From: AAA164-E04 sp014239995
GTDB lineage: Bacteria; Verrucomicrobiota; Verrucomicrobiia; Limisphaerales; AAA164-E04
Length of the DNA stretch: 64,000 bases
Assembly: GCA_029247315.1 (NCBI GenBank)
Contig: JAQWLM010000121.1
Location: forward strand, 1 to 64,000
Reading direction: 5' to 3'
The notes beneath the pieces are model-generated. The model did not search any database and had not been told where the DNA came from. It saw nothing but the letters and a program-made list of their open reading frames with translations. The position numbers and the translations under genes were made by a program. Positions 45,348 to 54,400 of this stretch are shown here, one piece after another; the first letter of the stretch is position 1; each line of letters starts with the position of its first letter.

Positions 45348-46343
45348 TTATTCCCGTGAATAAAGATCGTAGCGACTGGCAACCTTTCCTGATTCCGTAT
45401 CACCCTGATGAAAGAAAAACCGATACTTCCAAGACATGGATTCCTTTCTTTTGATGGTCAGATTACCGGTTCCAGACTCCTTGCGCTCAAAATGATGGAC
45501 TCCAAAAGGATTGGCGGCAAAGAGACCGTATGAACGCACATGCCACCAAGTGGGATGCCGTGGATTCTCTGGGTGATCGAAGATGGCTACCCCCACCTTT
45601 TGACCGTTTACCGGGCCGTAGTAATCCACCCATTTGGCCCGTTTACCCCATGTATCGCCGTCTTTGATACCTTCACTGTTCTCGATATGTCCCTGTGCAA
45701 CCTTACCCTCCAGACGCATGGTGGGTGCAAGACGAAGCGCCATGCTGCCTTCCTTGGTATCTCCCATCACAATCTCCCCATGGGAAGCCCGTATTTCAAT
45801 TTCAAAATCAACGATGCGCTCAGAGGAAGGGCGGTTATGGATCGTCATTGTGCGCACGTCCGAACCCACAACGCTGCCGTCCTTTGCCACAAGATGGTTC
45901 AATGTCCTGATGACTCCCATTTTCCTACCTGAGGTAATCCGAAGAAACGCAACGTGCCTGGTGATTCCGGCAGCATCACTTTCGGACCAGAAATCGTGCC
46001 CATTGATATCACCATGGGCATACCAGAACGATTTATGATGAGGATGATCATGCGCTTCTCCCTTCCCTTCAGCCATCGGCCAATTACGCGTCATCGGCAT
46101 ACCATCCGCCCCCATGACCGGATAAAAAAAAGGTCGGGATACCTCCTGATAATGATATTCGGTGAAGAAGTCGCCATTGATTTCAATGCGCAGCTTACCT
46201 TCGTGTGGGGCAATCAATACACCTTTGAAGCTTTTTTCGCCTGCACGGGTATCCATTCCAACCAATAAGCTCACTGCGACAGCTAGTGCGCCGTTGACGA
46301 CATTACGAAAAAAAAACGAGGAAACATGCATGGTGATCATCAT
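45348..46343 (-). CDS. PmoA/DUF6807 family secreted protein
   Basis: A 331-residue exported protein of the family labelled PmoA or DUF6807, of unknown biochemical role. It has a signal peptide (residues about 10-34) and the family's histidine-rich segment EAHDHPHHKSFWYAHGDING, followed by HDFWSE and a closing KYRFFFHQGD. The many His residues hint at metal or sugar binding. These genes are usually next to Gfo/Idh oxidoreductases in sugar-use clusters, as here, so a part in processing an unusual sugar is likely. The PmoA name does not mean methane monooxygenase. Two in-frame ATGs precede the chosen signal peptide. Confidence 0.88.
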   Translation of the reverse strand: MMITMHVSSFFFRNVVNGALAVAVSLLVGMDTRAGEKSFKGVLIAPHEGKLRIEINGDFFTEYHYQEVSRPFFYPVMGADGMPMTRNWPMAEGKGEAHDHPHHKSFWYAHGDINGHDFWSESDAAGITRHVAFLRITSGRKMGVIRTLNHLVAKDGSVVGSDVRTMTIHNRPSSERIVDFEIEIRASHGEIVMGDTKEGSMALRLAPTMRLEGKVAQGHIENSEGIKDGDTWGKRAKWVDYYGPVNGQKVGVAIFDHPENPRHPTWWHVRSYGLFAANPFGVHHFERKESGTGNLTIKRKESMSWKYRFFFHQGDTESGKVASRYDLYSRE

Positions 46344-46553
46344 GAGAAATATTCAAACATTTGCAATAAAAAGGTATGACGGTAAGAGACACCAATGGAC
46401 TAACCATACACTGCCAAAAAACAGTGGTTAAGAAGGAATCTGGTCATTGGAGAACACAACACTTCATCCGATGCATGATGTATGATCGAAAAGGACGGTT
46501 CGAATTCCCACACCGACCAAGGTATTTTCTCAAATATCCTGATTAGGAGAACC

Positions 46554-47300
46554 TCATTGATCCGCGACGTGAAAGATCAACCAGTAACCAACCGACATTA
46601 ACGTAAGATCCACAATGACATGAGATATCCAAGCCCCGATGAGGGAACCATGGCGTCTCACCAACCAGGACCATATGCCACCTCCCACTCCGACTGAGAG
46701 ACCAAAGATCCACCCCATCGCACCGTCGAAAAATTGCGTGGTCACGACAATGTGGTGCGCGGCAAAACCCAAGGCCGCCACGACGTAGGCCAGTCCTTTG
46801 GAATCCAGGAAACGATAAAGATTATCAAAGACAAACCACCGCCAATAATATTCTTCGAGAAAACTGTGAATCAGGGAAAGGAAAAGGCCAAAAAAAACAA
46901 AATTTGAAAGAACTCCCATTTGGTCCGCCTTGTCACGAACAACATCCGCTTGTTGAGAGACAAGGTGCCCCAGCGGAGAGGCTACAACTCCCAGGATGGC
47001 AAGGGACATCAAGATGCCCCAGATGCTCCCCTCAAGAAGGAAACGCCAACGAAATAAAAGAAGGGATTTGAACTGGTCAAAACCCTCTTGAAGAATCCAT
47101 ACTGTAGCGAAGAGGGGCCAGATAAGTGTAAAGGCCTTGATGCCAGCGTAAACGGGTTGCACCCAAGCGGATTCTGCAAACCAGACAAAATACATCAAGG
47201 CACCCAGCAAGGGGGTAAGCAATGCTGGCAATAAGGCCAAAAGCCAAAATTGACTGCACGATTTAGAAAGCATCGGTCCTGATCTGCCTGAATTTACCAT
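46554..47300 (-). CDS. CPBP-family intramembrane metalloprotease
   Basis: A 248-residue membrane protein with about seven hydrophobic helices. The three catalytic blocks are SFLEEYYWRW (Glu149, Glu150, Arg154), GFAAHHIVV (His182/183) and WISHVIVD (His227), the CAAX/Abi pattern. Family members are Rce1-like proteases or bacteriocin-immunity proteins; here no bacteriocin gene is near, so a protein-processing role in the inner membrane is inferred. It is divergent from the YdjY-domain gene, 57 bases apart. Confidence 0.88.
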   Translation of the reverse strand: MVNSGRSGPMLSKSCSQFWLLALLPALLTPLLGALMYFVWFAESAWVQPVYAGIKAFTLIWPLFATVWILQEGFDQFKSLLLFRWRFLLEGSIWGILMSLAILGVVASPLGHLVSQQADVVRDKADQMGVLSNFVFFGLFLSLIHSFLEEYYWRWFVFDNLYRFLDSKGLAYVVAALGFAAHHIVVTTQFFDGAMGWIFGLSVGVGGGIWSWLVRRHGSLIGAWISHVIVDLTLMSVGYWLIFHVADQ

Positions 47301-47357
47301 TGTTCACAGCCGTTCCGCAAACCTCAAAGAAATTGTGCGAATCAACCTTGAACATTC

Positions 47358-48080
47358 ATGTCAAATTACAGACTTGATTTCAAATTCCAATTCCCATTGA
47401 GCTTGCTCGTTTCTTGCATGCTGATTCTGGATTCACCAAGACGCGTGACACGTGCACAGGGGGTCCCTAGCTTCCTCCCGACTCACACCATGATTCAAGA
47501 AAACAAGGACGGAAGCTTGAAAATAGGACACGTTCGACTGGATCCAACAGGGAAAAACATCGCCTTTCCGGCCGAAATCAACATGCGAAAGGGGCAACTG
47601 GAATATGCCCTGACAGGTCCTTTGGGCAAATTGCATGAGAGTTTGCTTAAAACGAAAACTCTCCCGGTAAACATACATCTTGCCATGTTGCTTTTGGGAA
47701 TCGGAGCCAAACCTCAAGACATTGAGGACGGTAAGCAGAACCCAGAAGGGCACATTGAGGTAAGCGTTCATTGGGCCAAAGGAGAACAGAAATATGAAGC
47801 GTATTTGAACGACTGGATATTTAACCTTGAAACGGGAATGCCACTGGAGTCACTCCCTTGGATCTATAACGGGGCAAGGATGCTCGATGGGCAATTCACG
47901 GTCCATCGGGAACAATCCTACATAGCAATCATCAAAGACAAGGATGCTCTGGTAAACAGTTCTCACCCAGACCATCAAAAAGATGACATTTGGGAAGCCC
48001 ATACCGGAAGCATTCCCAGCATCGGGACAAAAGTGTCGGTCAAGCTGCAACTCATCAGGAAAGCAAGTAACCCTCAGTAA
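47358..48080 (+). CDS. Exported YdjY-domain protein
   Basis: A 240-residue protein with a signal peptide (FPLSLLVSCMLILDSP). The domain has LDPTGKNIAFPAEINMRKGQLEYAL, then GPLGKLHESLLKTKTLPVNIHLAMLLLGI and a closing NGARMLDGQFTVHREQSY, which match YdjY-like proteins common in Planctomycetes and Verrucomicrobia. The function of the family is unknown. It is divergent from the CPBP protease. A strong hairpin with a T run lies about 220 bases beyond its stop, too far for a simple terminator. Confidence 0.8.
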   Translation: MSNYRLDFKFQFPLSLLVSCMLILDSPRRVTRAQGVPSFLPTHTMIQENKDGSLKIGHVRLDPTGKNIAFPAEINMRKGQLEYALTGPLGKLHESLLKTKTLPVNIHLAMLLLGIGAKPQDIEDGKQNPEGHIEVSVHWAKGEQKYEAYLNDWIFNLETGMPLESLPWIYNGARMLDGQFTVHREQSYIAIIKDKDALVNSSHPDHQKDDIWEAHTGSIPSIGTKVSVKLQLIRKASNPQ

Positions 48081-48134
48081 ACCATCCGCCATTTTATCTG
48101 GGAATCTACGGATCTGATTTTTTTGAGATTGCTG

Positions 48135-48162
48135 TTGACCCGATATACTATTGGTGTAAATT
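48135..48162 (+). promoter_or_regulatory. Possible sigma-70 promoter of an untranslated unit
   Basis: TTGACC at 48135-48140 and TAAATT at 48157-48162 are 16 bases apart. The -35 matches five of six and the -10 four of six consensus bases. A stray TATACT at 48144 gives an alternative. It precedes about 170 bases ending in a hairpin and T run. Confidence 0.3.
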
Positions 48163-48168
48163 GCACTC

Positions 48169-48345
48169 AGGTTTTTTAGGATTTCCGAGCCCGTAAGTGA
48201 TACAACTTACTAGCTCAAAAAGCTTTTTGATTGAAACGGCAACGTTGATATCAAAATCCTACATTATCCTACTTATTAAAATACTGGTTCTGGAAATTCC
48301 CCGGGCCCTTAGCCATCCTCTGGTGATAGGGCCCGGTTTTGATTT
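48169..48345 (+). ncRNA. Possible small RNA or attenuated leader upstream of def
   Basis: About 175 bases between a candidate promoter and an intrinsic terminator contain no protein-like frame but several structures: a hairpin GTAAGT/ACTTAC (48193-48210), a 16-base palindrome TCAAAAAGCTTTTTGA (48215-48230) and the terminator stem. It does not fit 6S, tmRNA or SRP RNA by eye. It could also be the leader of def with the hairpin acting as an attenuator, or the long 3' end of the YdjY transcript. Confidence 0.3.
48301..48345 (+). terminator. Intrinsic terminator between ydjY-like gene and def
   Basis: A 9-base-pair GC-rich stem (CCGGGCCCT/AGGGCCCGG, 48301-48336) with an 18-base loop is followed by TTTTGATTT on the plus strand. 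It is 220 bases after the previous stop and 90 bases before the def start. Confidence 0.75.
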
Positions 48346-48426
48346 ACACCCCAAAAATACCCACAATCGCTTGCTGACAGGAGGTTTCCTCTTGCGAGAG
48401 CCCAGCCAATACAACTAAATTTCCAC

Positions 48427-48987
48427 ATGGTTTTGCCAATTGTCAAATACGGTCACCCCGCACTGCGCCAAAAGGGGCTTCCTGTGGAACAATTTGACGG
48501 TGCGTTGAAGACGTTTGTAACAGACATGCTTGAAACCATGTACGAGGCCGAAGGCGTCGGTCTTGCGTCGCATCAAGTTGGAAAACCTTTGCAAGTGACC
48601 GTCATTGACATTTCCGATTCGGAAGATCGGCCATCAACCATGGCAATTGATGGCCAAGAGGTTGATCCCAGAGATCACATGCCACTCGTGCTGATCAACG
48701 CAGAAATACGTCCACTGAGCGATGCCGTGAAAGGTCCCGAGGGATGCCTGAGTTTCCCTGAAATGTATGCTGACATTGAGCGCCCGGAGTCGGTGGAGGT
48801 GATCGCACAAGGCCGAGAGGGGCAAAGCCTTAAATTCACTTGCTCAGGACTGCTTGCAAGGGCAGTGCAGCACGAACTTGACCACCTGAGGGGCATTCTC
48901 TTCATTGACCGCATGGAGCGTAAAGATAAGGACAAGTGGCGCAGCGTTCTGGAAGAGATGCGCCAAGAAACGCAGGATGGACTTTGA
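48427..48987 (+). CDS. def: Peptide deformylase
   Basis: A 186-residue metalloenzyme that removes the formyl group from new proteins. The three motifs are GVGLASHQVG (Gln50), EGCLSFPEMY (Cys107) and QHELDHLRGILFID (His149, Glu150, His153); Cys107 and the two His bind the metal and Glu150 is the catalytic acid. Motif I has SH where most members have AP or AI before the Gln, a small variation. The gene converges with rpoN. Upstream lies a terminator hairpin and an untranslated stretch. No strong Shine-Dalgarno precedes the ATG. Confidence 0.95.
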   Translation: MVLPIVKYGHPALRQKGLPVEQFDGALKTFVTDMLETMYEAEGVGLASHQVGKPLQVTVIDISDSEDRPSTMAIDGQEVDPRDHMPLVLINAEIRPLSDAVKGPEGCLSFPEMYADIERPESVEVIAQGREGQSLKFTCSGLLARAVQHELDHLRGILFIDRMERKDKDKWRSVLEEMRQETQDGL

Positions 48988-49011
48988 GAAACAAGGCCTC
49001 CTTAAAGTTAT

Positions 49012-50496
49012 TTAAATATATTGCTTTCTGAGATGGGAAGGCAATATGTTCAGCTCGTTTCGATACTTGGCAACGGTTCGACGTGCAATCTTGATTTCTT
49101 TGACAAGAAGGTTTTTCACAATCTGATCGTCGGAAAGAGGTTTGCCAGCGTCCTCGGATCGCACCATGTCTTGGATGATGTCCTTGACGCTCGCATTGGA
49201 AACATTGTCGCCTGACGCGGTTTGAATACCCGATGTGAAAAAAAACTTCATCTCAAAGATACCCTGAGGACACTGGAGATACTTGCCTGAAACAGCCCGG
49301 CTCACGGTGGTTTCGTGCACACCAACCTGCCCTGCTACCTGCATCATGGTCATGGGCTTGAGGCTGGTAATACCTTGATCAAAGAATGACTTCTGCCTGC
49401 GTACGATTTCGTTGGCGATGTTGGTGATGGTCTGCTGGCGTTGATCGATGCTTTTGATGAGAAATTTACCGTTACGGATTTTTTCTCGGATGTATTCCTT
49501 CAAGTCAGGGGCGCTTGCACTTTCTGATAGGAGATCCTTGTAGGTGTTACTGATTCGAATCCTGGGAATGTGGTCATTATTGGTCGTAACGGCATAGGTG
49601 CCATCATCGTTGCGCGTGACAAATACCTCTGGAGCAACATAGGTCTCTCCATCATCACGACACACATTACCAGGTCTTGGATCAAGGCTGCTGATGCGAT
49701 TGGATGCTTGAACCACCTGTTCCAGGGAGACACCCATCTCTCGGGCAATATTGGGGAATTTACGTTTACCGAGCAGCTTAAAACAACGATCCAGAATACG
49801 ATACTCGAGGGTGGTTTCCCGGTCGACCCTCTCCAGTTGCAGCATCAGACACTCCCTCAAGTCTCTGCCAGCAACTCCCGGAGGATCAAAATTTTGGACC
49901 AATTTAAGAATATCTTCGATGGTTTCTTTGGGAGTATTCGTAGAAAAGACAAGCTCGTCCGTGGTGGCTTTGAGGTAGCCATGATCGTCGATATTGCCAA
50001 TGAGAAGATCGGCAATTTGGTATTGCGAGGCATCTAGATCAGAGAGCCGCACCTGGTCACGCAAGGTTTCCTGCAACGATGTCGTGGTAGTGAGGCTATC
50101 GAACATATGCTGCCTACGATCCTCGTCCTCTTTTGAATGTCGCGGCGCAGGAAGGGCTGTCTCTGAGAAATAGTCACGCCATTCCTGATCAAGTTGAGAG
50201 AGTTTTTCGATCTGAGACTGCCACTCCTCCGGAGATTCTGCAGAATTATCAGTGGTGGAAAAATCTTCAGGGGCTTGATCATCGCCCGTTTCCGATGTGG
50301 ACTCGCCGGGCGTTTCCTTGTTCTTTTGGTCAAGCTCAGGCAACTCTTCCAACACAGGATTTTGCTCAAGCTCTTGGTTCACTAGAGCTTTCAATTCCAG
50401 CATTGGAGCCTGCAGGAGCGCAAGCGATTGCTGCAACTGTGGCGCAAGCATTTGCTGTAGCGCCATTTTTTGTGAAAGGTAAAGACCTTGAGCCAT
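49012..50496 (-). CDS. rpoN: RNA polymerase sigma-54 factor
   Basis: About 494 residues from the ATG at 50496, which gives the standard start MAQGLYLSQKMALQQMLAPQ; the frame extends to a TTG at 50562. Region I is Gln/Leu-rich (LQQSLALLQAPMLELKALV) and contacts activators, region II is acidic (about 50-110), the core-binding domain follows (DDHGYL, FDPPGVAGRDLRECL, LDPRPG), then a helix-turn-helix (MQVAGQVGVHETTVSRAVSG) and the RpoN box ARRTVAKYRN near the end, which reads the -24 element. All regions are present. No sigma-54 promoter with correct GG-N10-GC spacing was found in the window, so its targets lie elsewhere. It is the last gene of a long minus-strand series. Confidence 0.96.
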   Translation of the reverse strand: MAQGLYLSQKMALQQMLAPQLQQSLALLQAPMLELKALVNQELEQNPVLEELPELDQKNKETPGESTSETGDDQAPEDFSTTDNSAESPEEWQSQIEKLSQLDQEWRDYFSETALPAPRHSKEDEDRRQHMFDSLTTTTSLQETLRDQVRLSDLDASQYQIADLLIGNIDDHGYLKATTDELVFSTNTPKETIEDILKLVQNFDPPGVAGRDLRECLMLQLERVDRETTLEYRILDRCFKLLGKRKFPNIAREMGVSLEQVVQASNRISSLDPRPGNVCRDDGETYVAPEVFVTRNDDGTYAVTTNNDHIPRIRISNTYKDLLSESASAPDLKEYIREKIRNGKFLIKSIDQRQQTITNIANEIVRRQKSFFDQGITSLKPMTMMQVAGQVGVHETTVSRAVSGKYLQCPQGIFEMKFFFTSGIQTASGDNVSNASVKDIIQDMVRSEDAGKPLSDDQIVKNLLVKEIKIARRTVAKYRNELNILPSHLRKQYI

Positions 50497-50894
50497 ATCA
50501 GTTATACAATATGCATGTACTCTAGGATTTTTCAAGGCAAACAGGCATGAAGATTGCTGCAAAGCCTTTTTTCAACTTCAGGAGGCACCGCCTTGCTTCA
50601 TGGACCCCTGTGATCTATTTAAGGGAAAACAATCTTCTATGGACCATGCCGTGAGGAGCAGAAATTGGAAGGGTTACCTTCAATGGCATACACCATTAAC
50701 CAGCATCATGGCATTTTAATGCAGTAGTCATGCAAATGCTTCAGAGGTCTGGTCATGTAGAGTTTAAAATGCAGGATGCTGGAGAAATTGCTCTTTTGCC
50801 GTTAACGCTGAGGGAAGGCACGAGTTGCACTTACTATTATGAGCCAGTCTCAGATAAACCAGCACACGCTTTAATCGAAAAAAGTTAAAAGCTT
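50497..50894. other. Spacer between the CII-like regulator and rpoN
   Basis: About 398 bases without a supported gene. It should contain the rpoN promoter on the minus strand. A plus-strand GGCACG-AG-TTGCAC at about 50817-50829 looks like a sigma-54 site but has eight instead of ten bases between GG and GC. No terminator was found for the regulator gene. Confidence 0.5.
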
Positions 50895-51398
50895 TCAGGA
50901 TTTGGTATCAGGCTGGTGATGGCATAATGCCTTTTCAGCCTCTTCCCTTAGATTCGAAAAATTGCCCTCCTCACAACAGTGGACAAATCCTTCGGTCACA
51001 GATTTCAGCTGTTCCCAACGCCTGCGGATGCTCTTGGCTTCAATTTCATTGATCTGATTATCACCAGCGGCGCATGCCACGACCGAAAGTAAATCTGCAA
51101 ATTCTTGAACAATGGTGTGGGTAGCAGGAATCAGATAAACGGGATCGGAGTGGGAATCTTTGGGGTTACTGATATAAAATCCATTGCCTTTTTTACAAAT
51201 CCATTGGAGCAACCTCTCATCGTGGGTGCTTTCAACAAGTGCCCCCATTCGGTCCAGCGGATTGGCCGTTCCACTTCCACTCTCACCAACAGGTTGAGCC
51301 CACTTATATATCATGGAAAGGGAAAGCCCCATATCCTCAGCGATTTGCTTTGGATTTCCATCCTTAAACACCTCATGCAAAACCTCATGTGAATCCAT
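50895..51398 (-). CDS. Small CII/CP76-like regulator
   Basis: A 167-residue protein with an N-terminal helix-turn-helix (NPKQIAEDMGLSLSMIYKWAQ) and a helical C-terminal part (NQINEIEAKSIRRRWEQLKS). This resembles phage CII/CP76 regulators, which are also found as chromosomal genes in Verrucomicrobia. No other phage gene is near, so a cellular regulator is more likely than a prophage remnant. It lies 47 bases downstream of the giant subtilisin and upstream of rpoN, all on the same strand. What it controls cannot be seen. Confidence 0.6.
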   Translation of the reverse strand: MDSHEVLHEVFKDGNPKQIAEDMGLSLSMIYKWAQPVGESGSGTANPLDRMGALVESTHDERLLQWICKKGNGFYISNPKDSHSDPVYLIPATHTIVQEFADLLSVVACAAGDNQINEIEAKSIRRRWEQLKSVTEGFVHCCEEGNFSNLREEAEKALCHHQPDTKS

Positions 51399-51445
51399 AG
51401 TAGCGGAGTATGGAATCAGAACCGAGCATATAAAGCAACATTGAT

Positions 51446-54400
51446 CTATGGAGAGGAAATTAGATGCACACGATAAAATCTCGGGGATACAAGACCACCC
51501 GTCATGGATCCATCATCGATGAATTCGTAGGAACCCGTCGACGATGTCATCTTGTCGGGGATATTCGTCCAAGGTCCCAGGAGAGAATCTGCGTAAGAAA
51601 TCAGGCAAACAGAGCCAGGTTCGGCCATCCATTGTAACTTCACTTGCCCCGCATCAAGAGCAACATGATCAATTTCAATGGACGCCAAGGTATTATGTCT
51701 AACACCAGCTCCGTCTTCGATCGGCGTATCTGACTTGATAACGGCAATACGATAGAGACGATGCAATCCCTGAAGATCCAGGCAATAGGAGAGGGGTTCA
51801 TTTGAACTGGACAAGGTATCCAGAACCTCCCAATCGGGGTTTTTCAAATCTTCCAAACCCTGAACCTGATAGAGGCTTGACCCTTGCGGCTCCCAAGTAA
51901 GGCAAACCTGATCATTACTGAGCACCAGCCTGGGATCGATATACCCAGTGATCGAGGGTTCTGGAGAAGGCTGAGTGGTTTCCATACCCATCCGCACCCT
52001 GAAAAATCTATTTGCTGTGGGAAGGTCCAGACAGTAGGCAGCTTGTTTGCCACTGGCCAGGACCGTGGCAATTTCATTCCAAATGGGTGTATTCAACGAG
52101 GGAATTCCATCAATATGATAGGAACGGCCGGATTCTGCATTCCATTGGATGCAAACCTGATTCCCATCCAGCAACAGACTGGCCTCAACAAAAGATTCTC
52201 CGGTTGTCGGTTCCTGCAATGCACCCACCAGGATTCGGAAAAAACGATAAGGAGATGTCAATTCGATGCAATAGTCACTGGATACCGAAGTCGCCACAAG
52301 TGTGTCCAGATCAACCCAGTCTTCTTGATCTAGCCCCTCCCTACCTTGCACCACATAAGCACGGTTTGGCTCCGTATCCCAGGAAATGCAGAGTTGGCCA
52401 TTCAGTAAAGCCAATGCAGGCTCGATGGAAGGTAGGATTGGCTCGACCGACGATTCCGTCTGCTCGACACGGAAAAAACGGTAGGGAGTCGTCGATTCAA
52501 AACAATGTTCCATTGCAGCGCTGTCTGCGGTGATATCAATGATGTCCGACCAGGCCCCTTCCAACAGGTTCATCCGACCCTGCAATTGGTAGGATTGCCC
52601 CACCGAGGCTGGCCAGGAGACACAAATGGAATCACTCCTGAGGTCCACTATCGGATCGATAAAGGCACTCGGTGTTTCATTCTCCAGCCGAAGCACCACC
52701 CTGAAAAACTGATGTTCAACAGGCAAATCCAAGCAATATTCACTCAACAGGTCGCTTGCGACAATGGGGCCAGCCAAACCATCCCAGACAGGATCCTCCT
52801 CCAGAACCTTTCCTTCGAGCCAGTAACTCTTCCCCATTTCGGATTCCCAGGTAATACATATTTGATCACCAAGAAAGAGCAGGTCAGAAGGCACCTCAAT
52901 AAAGGTGGGCTGATCTGGAAAAGACTGATCGGCCATGATCTGATAATCAACCTCTGAAGATTCGCGATTGATCACCGCCAAATACCATCTGCCAGGTTTA
53001 ATCCTTGGAACGGAATCCTGGTTCAATCGGATCATTTCATCAAGCGTATCAGGGTTGATACTTGCGTAGTCAAAGTTTTGCAAATCAGGGGGCACATCAA
53101 ATTGAAGTAAGAGATCGACGTTGCCAGCCTGTCCATTCTCAAGATTTGAAAGTTGGAAAGTGGTCTCCGTTGACTCCTCGTCGACGTCGAAATAATAAAG
53201 ATCGGGCGTGGCAGGTAAATTGGGCAGATTACCTGCAATGGTATTTGGAAACAAAATACCATCCTCAAGGGGTATGATCGACAGCTCTGCCTGGTAGGAG
53301 CCACGGATTCGATACGTCACCTGCTCACTGGCTTCCCGATTTACGACAGCCACGTACCATTCCCCACCACTGAGGACAACTTTGGAAGTTGCATCCAAGA
53401 CAATCGTCTCGCTCAGGTCTCCAGGATTTGAGCTTGTGGCATCCTGATCGACCAAGGAGGGAAGTTTTCCCTTTTTGAGGAGAAGGTCCACATTGCCATC
53501 ATTACCACCCATAATGGGGTCTATGGTGAAGGTCACTTCTTCTGCTGCTGGATCCACCACGAATCTGTAAAAATCCATTTCTTCTGGGTGTTCCTCAAGT
53601 TTCATAGCGACGGTATTGGTCATCCAGACTTGATTGGTCAGGGTGATGACAGGGGGCATGTTTGTTTCCAGGCTGGCACGTATCGTGAAGTTGAGATCCT
53701 CCGATCGTTGGTTCAAGACTGCCAGGAACCAGTTACCATCCAGGGAGGGTTGTGACTCATTGGTCCGAACCAGCATTTTACCGCTGCCGGGCCGTTCGGA
53801 AAAAACCTCCCTGATCAGACGATGATTATCCTTGGAAGGAAGGGCTTCCTTCTCAAGAACGAACTGCGCATCCCCATCGGTTTGAACAATCTCAAAGCGA
53901 GCCGCCGCCGCATTTGTGCTGGCCACTTCGAACATGAAATAATTATCAATCACGCCATCGTCCGAGGCAAAGTTGTCTCCCACCGTGAAGTCAATGGCTT
54001 CACCGTCCGTCAAACGGATGATGTTGTAAGGTACCGTGGTTTCAGTCACCTTGATGTTGTAGTCGACAGCCGTTTGGCTGGGTTCAACGTTGTAAACACC
54101 GATGTAATAACTCCCGGGAAGGATCGTGGCAGGAGGGATATTAGTGATCGAAAGCATCTCGGTCTGCAATCCCGCAAAGTCGGAGCGCTGATCAAAAAGT
54201 GCAAGGTTAGGTAAGGGCAAACCGTGTTTTTCAACCATGTTCACGTCCCCGTTGACAGGTTCCAACTCAAAATCCAGATTCACCACATTGGACCCAGTCC
54301 GATATCGATAATACTGCATCTCGATGTCTTCGGTGAAGGGGATCGTGCTACTGTATGGAATCTGGTTGGTGAGATCGATGATGTGCACATCGTCGGCATC

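Noticed and set aside
46554..47300. Bacteriocin immunity system suggested by the CPBP protease
   Set aside because: No small double-glycine peptide gene or exporter adjacent; the family has many other roles.
50816..50829. Sigma-54-like site GGCACG-AG-TTGCAC near rpoN
   Set aside because: Only eight bases separate GG and GC instead of the strict ten, and it points toward no plus-strand gene.
50895..51398. Prophage remnant suggested by the CII-like regulator
   Set aside because: No integrase, structural or lysis gene, attachment site or change in composition nearby.
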